Shown here: positions 24,236 through 32,831 of the stretch, piece after piece
Layout: each line of letters opens with the position of its first letter
How positions within the stretch are numbered: position 1 is the stretch's first letter
Source of the DNA: Cupriavidus basilensis OR16
GTDB lineage: Bacteria; Pseudomonadota; Gammaproteobacteria; Burkholderiales; Burkholderiaceae
Assembly: GCF_000243095.1 (NCBI RefSeq)
Contig: NZ_AHJE01000012.1
Coordinates: forward strand, 62,001 to 126,000
Length of the DNA stretch: 64,000 bases
Direction: 5' to 3'
Translations under genes and position numbers: made by a program
Notes under the pieces: generated by a model
The model's database searches: none
What the model was told of the DNA's origin: nothing
Seen by the model: only the letters and a program-made list of their open reading frames with translations

Positions 24236-24384
24236 CGCAGCCCCGCAGGCTGGATTGGCGTCTGCGCGACAGTAACTGGCGTCGGGACGCCGGTCACTGT
24301 CTCGGCCGTACGGCACAGTCAACGGGCCGACGGTTGAGGCAGCGTGCTTTCTCCGTCGGTACTTGTTCAAATCGAGGAGTCAGC

Positions 24385-24849
24385 ATGTCAGTCATCGATC
24401 GTATCGAGGTGGCCGGGATCGTCCTGCCAGCCGCCGAATTCCCCAGGGCTCTGTACGTGCCGTACACAGTACACAACGGCCTCCTGACGGTGTCGGGGCA
24501 GTTGCCGCTGAAAGGCGGAAAGCCCGAATTCGTCGGTAAGGTACCTGGAGAAGTCACCGTGGAAGACGCCCGCGCGGCGGCGCGGCTTTGCCTCGTCAAT
24601 CTGCTCGGTTGGGCCGCGGCCGCAACGGACGGCGATCTCGAGCGGATCCGGGGCATCGTTCGTGTGGGTGGCTACGTGGCGGCGCAGCCGGGGTTTCATG
24701 ACGCGCCCGCGGTGATCAACGCCGCTTCGGAGCTTCTCAATGAGATCTTTGGCGAAAAAGGGCGCCATGCCCGCGTGGCCATGGGCGTCGCGAGCCTGCC
24801 CTTCGACGCGCCAGTCGAGATCGAAGCCACGTTTGTCCTGGATGCCTGA
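24385..24849 (+). CDS. RidA/YjgF-family protein (YjgF-like subgroup)
   Basis: 154 aa from ATG 24385 (GAGGAG upstream). Begins with the long N-terminal variant of the YjgF/chorismate-mutase-like fold: VHNGLLTVSGQLPL, TVEDARAAARLCLVNLL and VRVGGYVAAQPGFHDAP. I do not see the canonical imine-deaminase Arg followed by the usual C-terminal PxxxxVE, but RVAMGVASLPFDAPVEIEA is close. Members hydrolyse reactive enamines/imines or act in specific catabolic routes. Ends 3 nt before the PurA-like gene, so same operon. Confidence 0.8.
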   Translation: MSVIDRIEVAGIVLPAAEFPRALYVPYTVHNGLLTVSGQLPLKGGKPEFVGKVPGEVTVEDARAAARLCLVNLLGWAAAATDGDLERIRGIVRVGGYVAAQPGFHDAPAVINAASELLNEIFGEKGRHARVAMGVASLPFDAPVEIEATFVLDA

Positions 24850-24852
24850 GCA

Positions 24853-26223
24853 ATGGAAACACAGACAAAAGCCGGGTACGCCGACGTCCTGGTCGGGTTG
24901 CAATACGGCGATGAAGGAAAGGCGCGGGTGGTAGATCATCTCGCCGGCGCTTATGACGTGATCGCGCGCTTCAACGGCGGTGCCAATGCGGGTCATACGA
25001 TCGTCACTGCCAGCGGGGAATTGCGCTTGCGGCAGATCCCGTCTGGGGTATTGCATAGGCTGGTCGCACTCTATATCGGATCTGGCTGCGTCATCGGCTT
25101 GCAGCAACTGGCGAGCGAGATCGGGATGCTCGCCGCATACGGGATTGATCTCGCCGGTCGACTGACGATCAGCGACCGATGCCCACTTGTCCAGCCGGTC
25201 CACGTGCTGCGCGATCGCAATGAAGGCGGACAAATCGGCACGACGGGAAACGGCATTGGGCCCTGCTACGCGGACCTCGCTGTCCGGATGCACGACGGTG
25301 AACGATCCTCCTTCCAGCTTCGGGACCTGTTGCGGGATGCCGAGGAGGTATTCGAAAAGCTGAATCGGGCTGCTGCGTTGCGCGAGGAAGGCGAGCTCGC
25401 CAATGCCATGAACCGGATGCGCGAAGCGTGGGACGTCGTGCGGCCGTTCGTCACGGACGATCCACTCTGGCTGCCGCGTCGGGTGGAACAGGGGGCGAGG
25501 GTGCTCTTCGAAGGCGCGCAGTCCGTGATGCTCGACGTCGTACATGGCGACCAGCCGTGGGTCACTTCCAGCCATACCTTGCCCTCGTATGCCTACGTGG
25601 GTGGCGATTTGCCGTGCAAGTACCACCGGAAGACGATCGGCGTGGCCAAGGCGATCGTCTCGCGCGTCGGCGGCGGACCGTTACCGACCGAACTCGGAGG
25701 AGAACGATCCGAGCGCTATTGTGCCGATGCCGCACGCTCAGGACGCGGCAAGGCCGACGAAGCCGCTGGGGCCAACGCCCTTGCGCTGCTCGCCGGGGAC
25801 GACGATTTCGGCATCGGCATGGCACTCCGCATGCTGTCGAACGAGTACGGCACCGGAACAGGCAGGCCGCGCCGCGTCGGACTTCTAGATCTCGCGCAAC
25901 TCCGGCTCGCCGTGCAGCAGTTCGGCATCGACGAGGTCTTCCTGAATAAATGCGACAGCCTGGCGGCATTCGCCCGGTGCGCCGACCAAGGCATTCCGGT
26001 CATGGTCGGTCAGGGCTATGCCGGTGGCCGGCACACCATCCGCTTCCCCGCCTTCGGTGAAGCGGCGATTCCGCAGGATCCCGCTGCTCCGCTCCCTCCG
26101 CAGTTGGTGGCTCTGCTCGCGCGCGTGGAAGAGGTCATCGGCCGGCCGCTGCGGGGGATCGGACTGGGCCCCGGGCGGGAGCAGATGCGCATGATTGAAG
26201 AACACCAGGAAGATATGAAATGA
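24853..26223 (+). CDS. Divergent adenylosuccinate synthetase (PurA) paralogue
   Basis: 456 aa. Keeps the PurA fold signatures: QYGDEGKA (catalytic Asp at ~20; canonical has QWGDEGKGK), NAGHT with catalytic His ~48, GTTGNGIGPCY (canonical GTTGRGIGPAY), VLFEGAQSVMLDV, and the Asp-binding GTGTGRPRRVG (canonical VTTGRPRRCG). Several substrate-contacting positions are changed, and the IMP loop reads TSSHTLPSYAYVGG rather than the usual TSSNTTAGG. In an operon with RidA, PNPOx and transport genes it is unlikely to be the housekeeping enzyme. It may ligate Asp to another oxo-purine-like or unrelated substrate. Confidence 0.85.
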   Translation: METQTKAGYADVLVGLQYGDEGKARVVDHLAGAYDVIARFNGGANAGHTIVTASGELRLRQIPSGVLHRLVALYIGSGCVIGLQQLASEIGMLAAYGIDLAGRLTISDRCPLVQPVHVLRDRNEGGQIGTTGNGIGPCYADLAVRMHDGERSSFQLRDLLRDAEEVFEKLNRAAALREEGELANAMNRMREAWDVVRPFVTDDPLWLPRRVEQGARVLFEGAQSVMLDVVHGDQPWVTSSHTLPSYAYVGGDLPCKYHRKTIGVAKAIVSRVGGGPLPTELGGERSERYCADAARSGRGKADEAAGANALALLAGDDDFGIGMALRMLSNEYGTGTGRPRRVGLLDLAQLRLAVQQFGIDEVFLNKCDSLAAFARCADQGIPVMVGQGYAGGRHTIRFPAFGEAAIPQDPAAPLPPQLVALLARVEEVIGRPLRGIGLGPGREQMRMIEEHQEDMK

Positions 26224-26852
26224 CCACTACAACACCATCCTATCTCGACAGCGCCATGCGTCGGACTGACCTCGCATGGACCGACTGGGAAGCAATCGAA
26301 GCGTTTCTGAAGGACGAACTGATCTGCAGGGTCGCCGTCCACGATACGCCGTACCCCTACGTCACGGCGCAGAGCTTCACATTTACCGGCGACGCGTTCC
26401 TGATACACAGTTCGCGCTTCGGCAAGCTCGCCGCTGCAATCCGCGCCAATCCGCTGGTCACGATCGAAATCGACCGCCCCGTCGCGCTGCTTAAGGCACC
26501 CAAAGGCCAGAATACGAGCCTGGAGTACTACAGCGTCATCGCCCGCTGCGTGGTCGTGCTGCGCGATAGTACGGACGAGGTGCGCGCGCACCAGTATCAG
26601 GCACTCGACAAGTTCCGCCCCGAGAAGGATTACTCGCCGATCGAGGATGGCGCTGCCAATCAGATCGTGGCGTATCGATGCGAGATTAGCGAGATGACTG
26701 CAAAGAAACGCATCCTCGCCGACGGACAGTACTCTCCGCCCGGACAGCCGAAGGCGCCGTATCTTCGCTATCCCTTCCAGGCAGGCGCCACGCTATCCGG
26801 ATTGGCACCGGAGGCGTTCGACCCTCACAGGTTCGGCCGGGAAGGACGATAG
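26220..26852 (+). CDS. Pyridoxamine-5'-phosphate-oxidase-like flavin-binding protein
   Basis: 210 aa from ATG 26220, overlapping the PurA-like stop (ATGA). The split-barrel fold shows in LICRVAVHDTPYPYVTAQSF, FLIHSSRFGKLAAAI and PLVTIEIDRP; YYSVIARC then resembles the FMN/NimA-type group. Such proteins are FMN- or F420-dependent reductases or flavin binders. In this operon a redox step on the small molecule handled by the PurA paralogue is plausible. No exact substrate can be read. Confidence 0.75.
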   Translation: MTTTTPSYLDSAMRRTDLAWTDWEAIEAFLKDELICRVAVHDTPYPYVTAQSFTFTGDAFLIHSSRFGKLAAAIRANPLVTIEIDRPVALLKAPKGQNTSLEYYSVIARCVVVLRDSTDEVRAHQYQALDKFRPEKDYSPIEDGAANQIVAYRCEISEMTAKKRILADGQYSPPGQPKAPYLRYPFQAGATLSGLAPEAFDPHRFGREGR

Positions 26853-26890
26853 CTATCGCTCCAAATTTCGCTTTGCAACTCGCATGACAC

Positions 26891-26916
26891 GAGGGGTGCC
26901 CAGGCACCTCTTTTTT
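26891..26916 (+). terminator. Rho-independent terminator after the PNPOx gene
   Basis: GGTGC-CCAG-GCACC stem-loop within GAGGGGTGCCCAGGCACC, followed by TCTTTTTT. It ends the RidA-PurA-PNPOx transcript 40 nt after the stop and separates it from the MFS gene. Confidence 0.8.
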
Positions 26917-27049
26917 ATCTTCAAGCCATCCTGTTTCGGCAATATTCCATGGCATCTGCGAGATAGAGCTTGGCGTTGCGGCACGCGCTTCGGAAACGCA
27001 TCCACGCGACAGTAGCAAGCGATATCGCGGCATCGCGCTATCGCTTTCG

Positions 27050-27070
27050 GCCGGCACTCCCGGTGCCGGC
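27050..27070 (+). promoter_or_regulatory. Strong hairpin in the leader of the MFS gene
   Basis: GCCGGCAC (27050-27057) and GTGCCGGC (27063-27070) form an 8-bp perfect stem with a 5-nt loop, ending 21 nt before the MFS start codon and just upstream of CTGGAGA. Could be a repressor-binding palindrome or a translation-affecting RNA hairpin. Confidence 0.4.
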
Positions 27071-27091
27071 ACAAGAACTACTGGAGACAAT

Positions 27092-28465
27092 ATGAAGCTC
27101 ACCCCTCTCGAGTTGATGCGCGTGCGCACCGGAGACCGGTTGGAACGGTTGCCGGTGTGCGGGTATCACCGATCGCTCTTCGCCATCATTGCGCTGGCTT
27201 TCTTCTTCGATAATCTCGACCTGGCTATGATGACCTATCTGCTGGGGTCGATTCGCACCGAGTTCGGATTGACGTCCGCGCAGGCCGGTATGCTCGGGAG
27301 CGCCAGTTTCGTAGGGATGGGAATCGGTGCGCTAAGTTCCGGCGTGCTGGCGGACAAGTTCGGCCGCAAGCCGGTGTTCCAGGTCAGTATGATCATCTGG
27401 GGCGTAGGCAGTTATCTCTGTTCGACCGCCGACAGCCCGCAAGTGCTCGCCGCTTATCGCTTGCTGCTCGGGCTCGGTATGGGCATGGAGCTGCCGTTGG
27501 CGCAGACCCTGATGTCGGAGTTCATCCCGGCGCGCCAGCGCGGCAAGTATCTGGCATTGATGGACGGCAACTGGCCGATCGCCTTTATCTGTGCCGGCCT
27601 GATGTCCTACTACGTGCTCAGTGCCTACACATGGCGAACGATGTTCCTGCTGGGGGCAACTCCCGCCCTCTTTCTGTTCGTCGTACGGCGCTATGTCCCC
27701 GAATCGCCGCGCTGGCTCGAATCGAAAGGCCGTCACGAGGAGGCCTCCGGCATCGTGGATCGTATCGAGAAAGTGGTCATGCGGAAATTGAAGCTGTCGT
27801 CGCTGCCGGAGATCATGCCTGCGCTGTCGGCTGCCGAGCCGGAGACCTCTGGTCTGCGTGTACTCTGGTCGCGCGAGTACCGGAGCCGGACATTGACGGT
27901 CTGGGGACTGTGGTTCTTTGCATTGCTGGGCTTCTACGGCCTGAACACATGGATTGGCGCACTGCTGCAGCAGTCGGGGCTCGGCGTGAGCCAATCCGTG
28001 CTCTACACGGTCTACATTTCCATCGGCGGCATTCCGGGCTTCCTCTGGGCGGCGTTTGCCGTCGAGCGTTGGGGACGCAAGCCTGCATGCGTGACCACGC
28101 TCGTGGGCGGAGCCTGCATGGTATTCCTCTACGGAAAGGTCGCGGGCTCCAATCCGGACGCAATGACGCTCTTGATTTCGGGCGGCATGATGCAGTTTTT
28201 CATGTTCGGCATGTGGGCGGTGCTCTATACCTATACGCCCGAGCTGTATCCGACGCGGGCGCGGGCGTCCGGCTGCGGCATGGCGTCGACCGTCGGGCGG
28301 ATCGGCTCGTTGCTCGGGCCGACGTTGGTCGGGCTGGTATTGCCGATCGCCGGTCAGGCTGGCGTGTTCTGTCTCGGTGCGCTGTGCTTCCTTGCCGCGG
28401 CAATGATCGTGTACAGGTTCGGCATCGAAACGCGAGGGAAGGCGCTGGAGACCATTGCCGAATGA
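27092..28465 (+). CDS. MFS transporter, aromatic-acid/sugar-porter-like
   Basis: 457 aa with 12 predicted TM segments. Typical MFS signatures: DNLDLAMMTYLL in TM1, GVLADKFGRKPVFQ between TM2 and TM3, RLLLGLGMGMELPL in TM4, PESPRWLESKG, and YTPELYPTRARASGCG with ESPRWL/TPELYPT patterns as in sugar or aromatic-acid:H+ symporters. RBS CTGGAGA lies before ATG 27092. It is likely the uptake or efflux carrier for the compound processed by the preceding operon (context). Confidence 0.85.
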   Translation: MKLTPLELMRVRTGDRLERLPVCGYHRSLFAIIALAFFFDNLDLAMMTYLLGSIRTEFGLTSAQAGMLGSASFVGMGIGALSSGVLADKFGRKPVFQVSMIIWGVGSYLCSTADSPQVLAAYRLLLGLGMGMELPLAQTLMSEFIPARQRGKYLALMDGNWPIAFICAGLMSYYVLSAYTWRTMFLLGATPALFLFVVRRYVPESPRWLESKGRHEEASGIVDRIEKVVMRKLKLSSLPEIMPALSAAEPETSGLRVLWSREYRSRTLTVWGLWFFALLGFYGLNTWIGALLQQSGLGVSQSVLYTVYISIGGIPGFLWAAFAVERWGRKPACVTTLVGGACMVFLYGKVAGSNPDAMTLLISGGMMQFFMFGMWAVLYTYTPELYPTRARASGCGMASTVGRIGSLLGPTLVGLVLPIAGQAGVFCLGALCFLAAAMIVYRFGIETRGKALETIAE

Positions 28466-28650
28466 CGAGGCCGGCGGCGCGCTGTCTGTTGGACACCGCC
28501 TCGGGTGGCGGCTGCTACTGCCCGGGGTCGTGCTATCGACTGTAGTGTCGTTGCAACGAGCATCCAATTCGCCAGGTTCCGACCTCGCTGACCTGCAGGA
28601 GCTACTACGAGGCATGGGCCCGATCCGAGGTTGCATTCGCCTGAATTCAA

Positions 28651-28803
28651 AATGTGGTCAGCAAGGATTTGCACCTGGCGATGAAACTGGCGGAATCGGC
28701 TGACATAACTCTACGGTTGCTGGATCGGGTTGTCCAGTATCTCGCCGCCACCGACAGCCACGCAATGCAACGATGGGGGCGGCACGGCTGCGTGGCGGCT
28801 TGA
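28651..28803 (+). pseudogene. C-terminal remnant of a 3-hydroxyisobutyrate-dehydrogenase-like enzyme
   Basis: Codons from 28651 to TGA 28801-28803 read NVVSKDLHLAMKLAESA, DITLRLLDRVVQYLAA, which matches the KDLxLAxxLAxExxVPLPL motif near the end of beta-hydroxyacid dehydrogenases. A stop lies immediately upstream, so only ~50 residues survive. The rest of 28466-29002 shows nothing I can support. Confidence 0.4.
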
Positions 28804-29002
28804 AGCCGGTCATCCGAGGTGTTGGGACAGAACATGTGGCTTTGCGAGTGCCGGCTTTGGCCGATGAACCGCCGTTGGCCGACAAGGCGGACGACTCTTT
28901 CCGGCCAGGAGCGGCCGGTCGACAGCAAGACGTACATCGTCGACAATTCTGAGAGACATGCCAAGATTGGCGACTTAACGACCAACTTTCGAGTATCCAG
29001 CC

Positions 29003-29578
29003 GTGCCATCAACCGATCTGGAAGGACGCCTTGTGACTATTGCGCGCGAGTCGACATGGTTCCGGCCGGCGCTCGTCGCCGTCCGCAGCTTGAATCTGCC
29101 CTCGTGGTGCATCGGTGCCGGCGCTGTTCGCAACCTTGTGTGGGACTCCCTGCATGATTTCCAGGCGCCGTCGGCTCTGTCCGATATCGACGTCGCCCAC
29201 TTCGACGCTTCCGATCTTTCGGCCGAGCGCGATGCTGAGATTCAGCGTCGTTTGACCAACATCCATCCTTCGCCGTGGGAAGTCACCAATCAGGCCGCCG
29301 TGCATACATGGTTCGAAGCAACGTTTGGTCATTCCGTTGTGCCACTCGATTCTCTCGAAGACGCTGTTGCATCCTGGCCGGAGTTCGCGACATCGGTTGG
29401 ACTGACTCTACGGGACGACGACTCGATTGACGTCATTGCGCCGCATGGGCTTGACGATCTCTTTTCCATGGTGGTTCGGCGGAATCCGACGCGTGTCAGC
29501 GTTGACACATATCGGCGACGTATTGAACAAAAGCAATACCAAAGGCGCTGGCCTCGCGCGACTGTTGTGCCATGCTGA
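29003..29578 (+). CDS. Nucleotidyltransferase-family protein (NTP_transf_6 type)
   Basis: 191 aa from GTG 29003. CIGAGAVRNLVWD followed by SDIDVAHFDASD is the GxG...DxD core of the small nucleotidyltransferase family PF06042; VTNQAAVHTWFEATFG and the helical C-terminus also fit. Substrate unknown. A stand-alone gene with a weak start region; followed by a Nudix gene. Confidence 0.8.
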   Translation: MPSTDLEGRLVTIARESTWFRPALVAVRSLNLPSWCIGAGAVRNLVWDSLHDFQAPSALSDIDVAHFDASDLSAERDAEIQRRLTNIHPSPWEVTNQAAVHTWFEATFGHSVVPLDSLEDAVASWPEFATSVGLTLRDDDSIDVIAPHGLDDLFSMVVRRNPTRVSVDTYRRRIEQKQYQRRWPRATVVPC

Positions 29579-29664
29579 CTAGGGCGAACAGTTGAAGGGC
29601 CCCCTCCGGGTCGCTTCCCAATGCATATTCTACTTCCACTAACGTCCACTTCCGATTGAATTCC

Positions 29665-30270
29665 ATGCGCGAACGTCCTTCTGCCAGGCTACTGATCACC
29701 ACTCCAAAGCGGCGAGTGTTGCTGTTCCGGTTCGTGCACAAGACTGGCGTGCTAGCTGGAAGGGTCTACTGGGCAACACCGGGCGGCGGTGTCGAGCATG
29801 GCGAGACGTTCGCGGAAGCTGCAATACGAGAGCTCCGTGAAGAAACGGGCATTCGCGAGGCACAGGTATCCGAGCCGGTAGGTCGACGCGAAGTGCCCTT
29901 GCAGTTACCACGTGGCGAGCGTGTGCTCGCGGTCGAACAGTATTTCGTCGTCAACACGGACACGGAATCCATTTCACGTGACGGCTGGACTGCGCAAGAG
30001 ATGGAAGTGATGGCGAATCACCAATGGTGGAGCCGGGAGGAACTGTCCAGCACCACCGAGACCATCTATCCGGAAGGACTAGTCGAGATGCTAGACGAGG
30101 CGTTTGAGACGGGAAGCCCCGGGCGAGGATCAAAGCCATGGCGGCATCATCCCTCGTCCCGAAGTACCCCAGGGCTGGTTGCCTTGCTCAGCGCACCATT
30201 GGCCCTTTCCGCCGATCAGCGAGCCTGCGCGCAGCCCATTGATCGCAGGGTAGACGTCGTAACGGCCTGA
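29665..30270 (+). CDS. Nudix hydrolase
   Basis: 201 aa from ATG 29665. The Nudix box is complete (GGGVEHGETFAEAAIREL, then REETGI) with the preceding TPKRRVLLFRFVH strand and a W-rich NHQWWSREEL. Hydrolyses nucleoside-diphosphate-linked substrates; which one cannot be read. The last ~45 residues after about 30130 are low-complexity, overlap a likely minus-strand gene and may be readthrough past a lost stop. Confidence 0.85.
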   Translation: MRERPSARLLITTPKRRVLLFRFVHKTGVLAGRVYWATPGGGVEHGETFAEAAIRELREETGIREAQVSEPVGRREVPLQLPRGERVLAVEQYFVVNTDTESISRDGWTAQEMEVMANHQWWSREELSSTTETIYPEGLVEMLDEAFETGSPGRGSKPWRHHPSSRSTPGLVALLSAPLALSADQRACAQPIDRRVDVVTA

Positions 30271-30345
30271 CGCGAACTCCTCCAGCCGGAAGATCTGCTG
30301 ATGGGCAGCTGCGCTTGTTGCGGGTTGGGTATCGATTGTGTCCAA
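30130..30345 (-). CDS. Small conserved-looking hypothetical protein
   Basis: 71 aa from TTG 30345, with an ideal AGAAGGAG 8 nt upstream. The protein (IDTQPATSAAAHQQIFRLEE, FASGRYDVYPAINGLRAG, ...RGMMPPWL) has balanced composition. Tail-to-tail overlap with the Nudix ORF. Not recognised. Confidence 0.45.
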   Translation of the reverse strand: MDTIDTQPATSAAAHQQIFRLEEFASGRYDVYPAINGLRAGSLIGGKGQWCAEQGNQPWGTSGRGMMPPWL

Positions 30346-30668
30346 CGGATTTCTCCTTCTGCCGAAATGACGGCGGTTAAAAAGGAGATGAGCACGGAGA
30401 GAGGCGCATGCCAATGCCGAATGGAATGGGCAGACGCTCTGGGAGAATGGCTAGTGGGGACAAGCGCCTTGCGCGGCAGAGCCGCCAATGCTGTCCTTGT
30501 ACTGTTGCTTCCTGCCGCTGCTGCGACGCTCCAATGATAGCGGTTTCTGCGGCGTTATGGCAGCCGGAGTCGGGGGAAAGCACGCTGCGCGCGAGAGCGT
30601 GGGTTGGCGCGAATTTGTTCAGCGCCGCCCGGAACCATACAAGGGTATCAGGCGGCGCTGCGCCTTGC

Positions 30669-31082
30669 TTAGATTGCTGCGTCCTTGAGCTTCTTCAGCG
30701 GGCGAACCTTGACCTTGACGGTCGCCGGCTTGGCTGCGAACCATTGATCCACGCCGGTGAACGGGTTCTTACCGAAGCGCTTCTTGGTTGCCGGGACCTG
30801 GGTGGCCACCACCTTGAACAAGCCGGGGAGGGTGAACTCGCCGGCGCCCTTCTTGTGCACGGCGCTCAGGACCGTGTTCTCCAGATGAGCCAACACGGTC
30901 TTCACGGTCTTGGCGTCCAGCTCGGTCTTTGCGACCAGGTGGGCAAGCAGGCTGGACTTGTTGAACTTCTCCGCCAGTGGCTTGGCGACGGGAGCAGCTG
31001 ATGCGGCGGTCTTTTTGGCAGGTGCTACCTTCTTGGCCACAGGCGTGGCGCTCTTCGCGACAGGTTTTGCTTTGGTTGCCAT
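30669..31082 (-). CDS. HU-family DNA-binding protein with Lys/Ala-rich N-terminus
   Basis: 137 aa from ATG 31082. The first ~45 residues are Lys/Ala/Pro repeats (KPVAKSATPVAKKVAPAKK), then an HU/IHF domain: FNKSSLLAHLVAKTELDAK, GEFTLPGLFKVVATQVPA and RFGKNPFTGVDQWFAAKPAT. HU proteins with histone-H1-like tails are common in Burkholderiales and bind and bend DNA. A stand-alone gene convergent with nothing close. Confidence 0.85.
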   Translation of the reverse strand: MATKAKPVAKSATPVAKKVAPAKKTAASAAPVAKPLAEKFNKSSLLAHLVAKTELDAKTVKTVLAHLENTVLSAVHKKGAGEFTLPGLFKVVATQVPATKKRFGKNPFTGVDQWFAAKPATVKVKVRPLKKLKDAAI

Positions 31083-31227
31083 ATGGATGGGTGCTCGTTG
31101 TCTGTTAAGTGAGGCGCCAGCATGCCGACAGCATTGGCGCTGCGTGGAGGATAGCAAAGTCTATGCGAGCTGTGACCCCACGCGTCGTATTTCCAACACT
31201 CCCGCAGGTTCGATCATGCGGCGACGG

Positions 31228-32175
31228 CTATTCGATCGTGGCAGCGATTCGGTCACAGGTCCTTGAGCTGACCAAGCCCAGCTGCTTGCTGACGTCCTCG
31301 CTCGAGCGGCCGGCGAGCAGCTGGCGCCGGCAGAAGGTATTGCGTAAGACGCGGGGGCTCATATCGTCCGCCTCGAAATCAATCATCGCGAGCGCTGCGC
31401 GCACGATCCTTCCCAAGCTCATCTCCGCGATCGGAATGCCGCTAGGCTGGAGCGAGAACAACAGTTCGCCGGAGTAGGGCAGGGAGGCACGGAGTTCGAT
31501 CCATGCCGAAAGGATTGGCACGGCGAACGCGTCCAGATGCACGGTGCGGGTATCACGCGCGCCATGCGCAGGAACGCGGAGATAGGGCGGCGCGGCCGCG
31601 GGGTGCAGGTCGGCCACCTGGGCAGATCGGCCCTCTGCGACCGTGACGCCGGTACCGAAAAAAAAGGCGACGATGGCGCGGCTGCGGAGCGTTGGCAGGT
31701 TGTCGCCGGCGTGCGGCTGCACATGGGCCTGCAGCCGGGAATCTGCGTCTTCCGGGAGGAAGATTGGCAGGGGGTCGTCTTGTGGCCATCGGCCATCGCG
31801 TACCAGTTTCTCGGCAGGGTTGCCTTCTCGCACACCGATGGCCACCAGGTGGCGGCACAGTCGGTCGAGCAGCTTCATGTATCGCATGCGGGTGGCAGCG
31901 CTGTATCCGCCGGCCTCCGGTGTCCGCCAGAAGGCTTCGATGTGGTCGGAGCCAAAGGTGGCCAGGGTCTCGTTGACTGCGAACAGGTGCCGTCGGAAGC
32001 GTTCGAACATCGCCTCGTGCTGGACGATGGAGCGCGCGGAGAACGGGCGCCGGTCCGCGCCGGCGGCTTCGCGGGCCTGCCAGTCGGCATAGGCACGGGG
32101 CGGGTCAGTTTGCCAGAGGCGATCAAATCGGTTCATGTCGGAAGTTATATACTGAAATTCTTTTCTCGCAAGCAT
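31228..32175 (-). CDS. Tyrosine-recombinase-fold protein lacking most catalytic residues
   Basis: 315 aa from ATG 32175, which directly follows the TAG of the preceding small gene (start at 32136, MNRFDRLW, is an alternative). An N-terminal SAM-like core-binding domain and the catalytic-domain skeleton are visible, but active-site positions are replaced: GTGVTVAE for GLRxSE (Arg lost), SPRVLRNTF for HxLRHTF (both His lost, Arg kept), LGL for LGH, and no Tyr in the final SSRTCDRIAATIE. It probably binds DNA without strand exchange. See findings. Confidence 0.75.
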   Translation of the reverse strand: MLARKEFQYITSDMNRFDRLWQTDPPRAYADWQAREAAGADRRPFSARSIVQHEAMFERFRRHLFAVNETLATFGSDHIEAFWRTPEAGGYSAATRMRYMKLLDRLCRHLVAIGVREGNPAEKLVRDGRWPQDDPLPIFLPEDADSRLQAHVQPHAGDNLPTLRSRAIVAFFFGTGVTVAEGRSAQVADLHPAAAPPYLRVPAHGARDTRTVHLDAFAVPILSAWIELRASLPYSGELLFSLQPSGIPIAEMSLGRIVRAALAMIDFEADDMSPRVLRNTFCRRQLLAGRSSEDVSKQLGLVSSRTCDRIAATIE

Positions 32176-32379
32176 CTACCGCCTCTTCGAGGCGGCTGCT
32201 GCTTCCAAACGGAACCGGGTGTGAATGCCCAGAAGGGCGTGTCGTAGTCCTCTGCGTTTGGTAAGCTTTCCGTCTTGTGGCACGTCACGGAACTGGCTGA
32301 CCAGGTCTTCCAATGTGTCCGCATGCGCGAGCTGATATTGCTGCAGCCGGGTCCTGACGAGGGACTCGAGCTTGCGCAT
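32176..32379 (-). CDS. Small protein coupled to the recombinase homologue
   Basis: 67 aa (MRKLESLVRTRLQQYQLAHA, ...RGLRHALLGIHTRFRLE). Its stop abuts the start of the recombinase-like gene, so the two probably form an operon. Basic and helical; could be a DNA-binding or recombination accessory protein. Not recognised. Confidence 0.45.
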   Translation of the reverse strand: MRKLESLVRTRLQQYQLAHADTLEDLVSQFRDVPQDGKLTKRRGLRHALLGIHTRFRLEAAAASKRR

Positions 32380-32626
32380 GACCTTGATGAAGATTTCGCA
32401 TGGGTCGGAATTGCGCCGGCGGGTGGGGTGTCATGGCAGAACTCTTGCCGTATGGACGATGCGGTGAACGGCACCGTCGTCGTCTCACTAATCTTCTATC
32501 GGGCGCTAACCGAAAAGGCGGCCTCGGCACCCGCAGCGAGCTTGCTCGGAGTAAATTCTATTATCTGAAATTGTGCCACTCGCTCACGGCAGAACGGGAA
32601 CAGGACAATAAACATCATGAATCTCC

Positions 32627-32740
32627 TCAGACTGTAAGAACGAGTTTTCGAGCGTGTTGCCCAACTTCGAGAAGCTTGTATGCTTCCACGGCATGATCGA
32701 GCCCCGCAACTAATGGAAAATGTAGGCTTAGCTTCCCAAA
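32627..32740 (-). pseudogene. C-terminal remnant of a medium-chain (zinc-type) dehydrogenase
   Basis: Leftward reading gives FGKLSLHFPLVAGLDHAVEA, YKLLEVGQHARKLVLTV then stop, the standard C-terminus of MDR alcohol dehydrogenases/quinone oxidoreductases (DHAxEAYxxLExGxHxGKLVL). Nothing of the rest of the enzyme is seen. Lies just downstream of iclR on the same strand. Confidence 0.5.
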
Positions 32741-32831
32741 GCTCGTCCGTCCGAATATGTCGTGGGGCGCGCTGCGGCCTCGAACTCCGGCAGGCCATCG
32801 AGGGGGGAGTCGGAGATGAGAGGCGATCCTG

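Noticed and set aside
28647-29012. Minus-strand ORF over the region before the nucleotidyltransferase gene
   Set aside because: Irregular composition and no start; the plus-strand dehydrogenase remnant explains part of the region.
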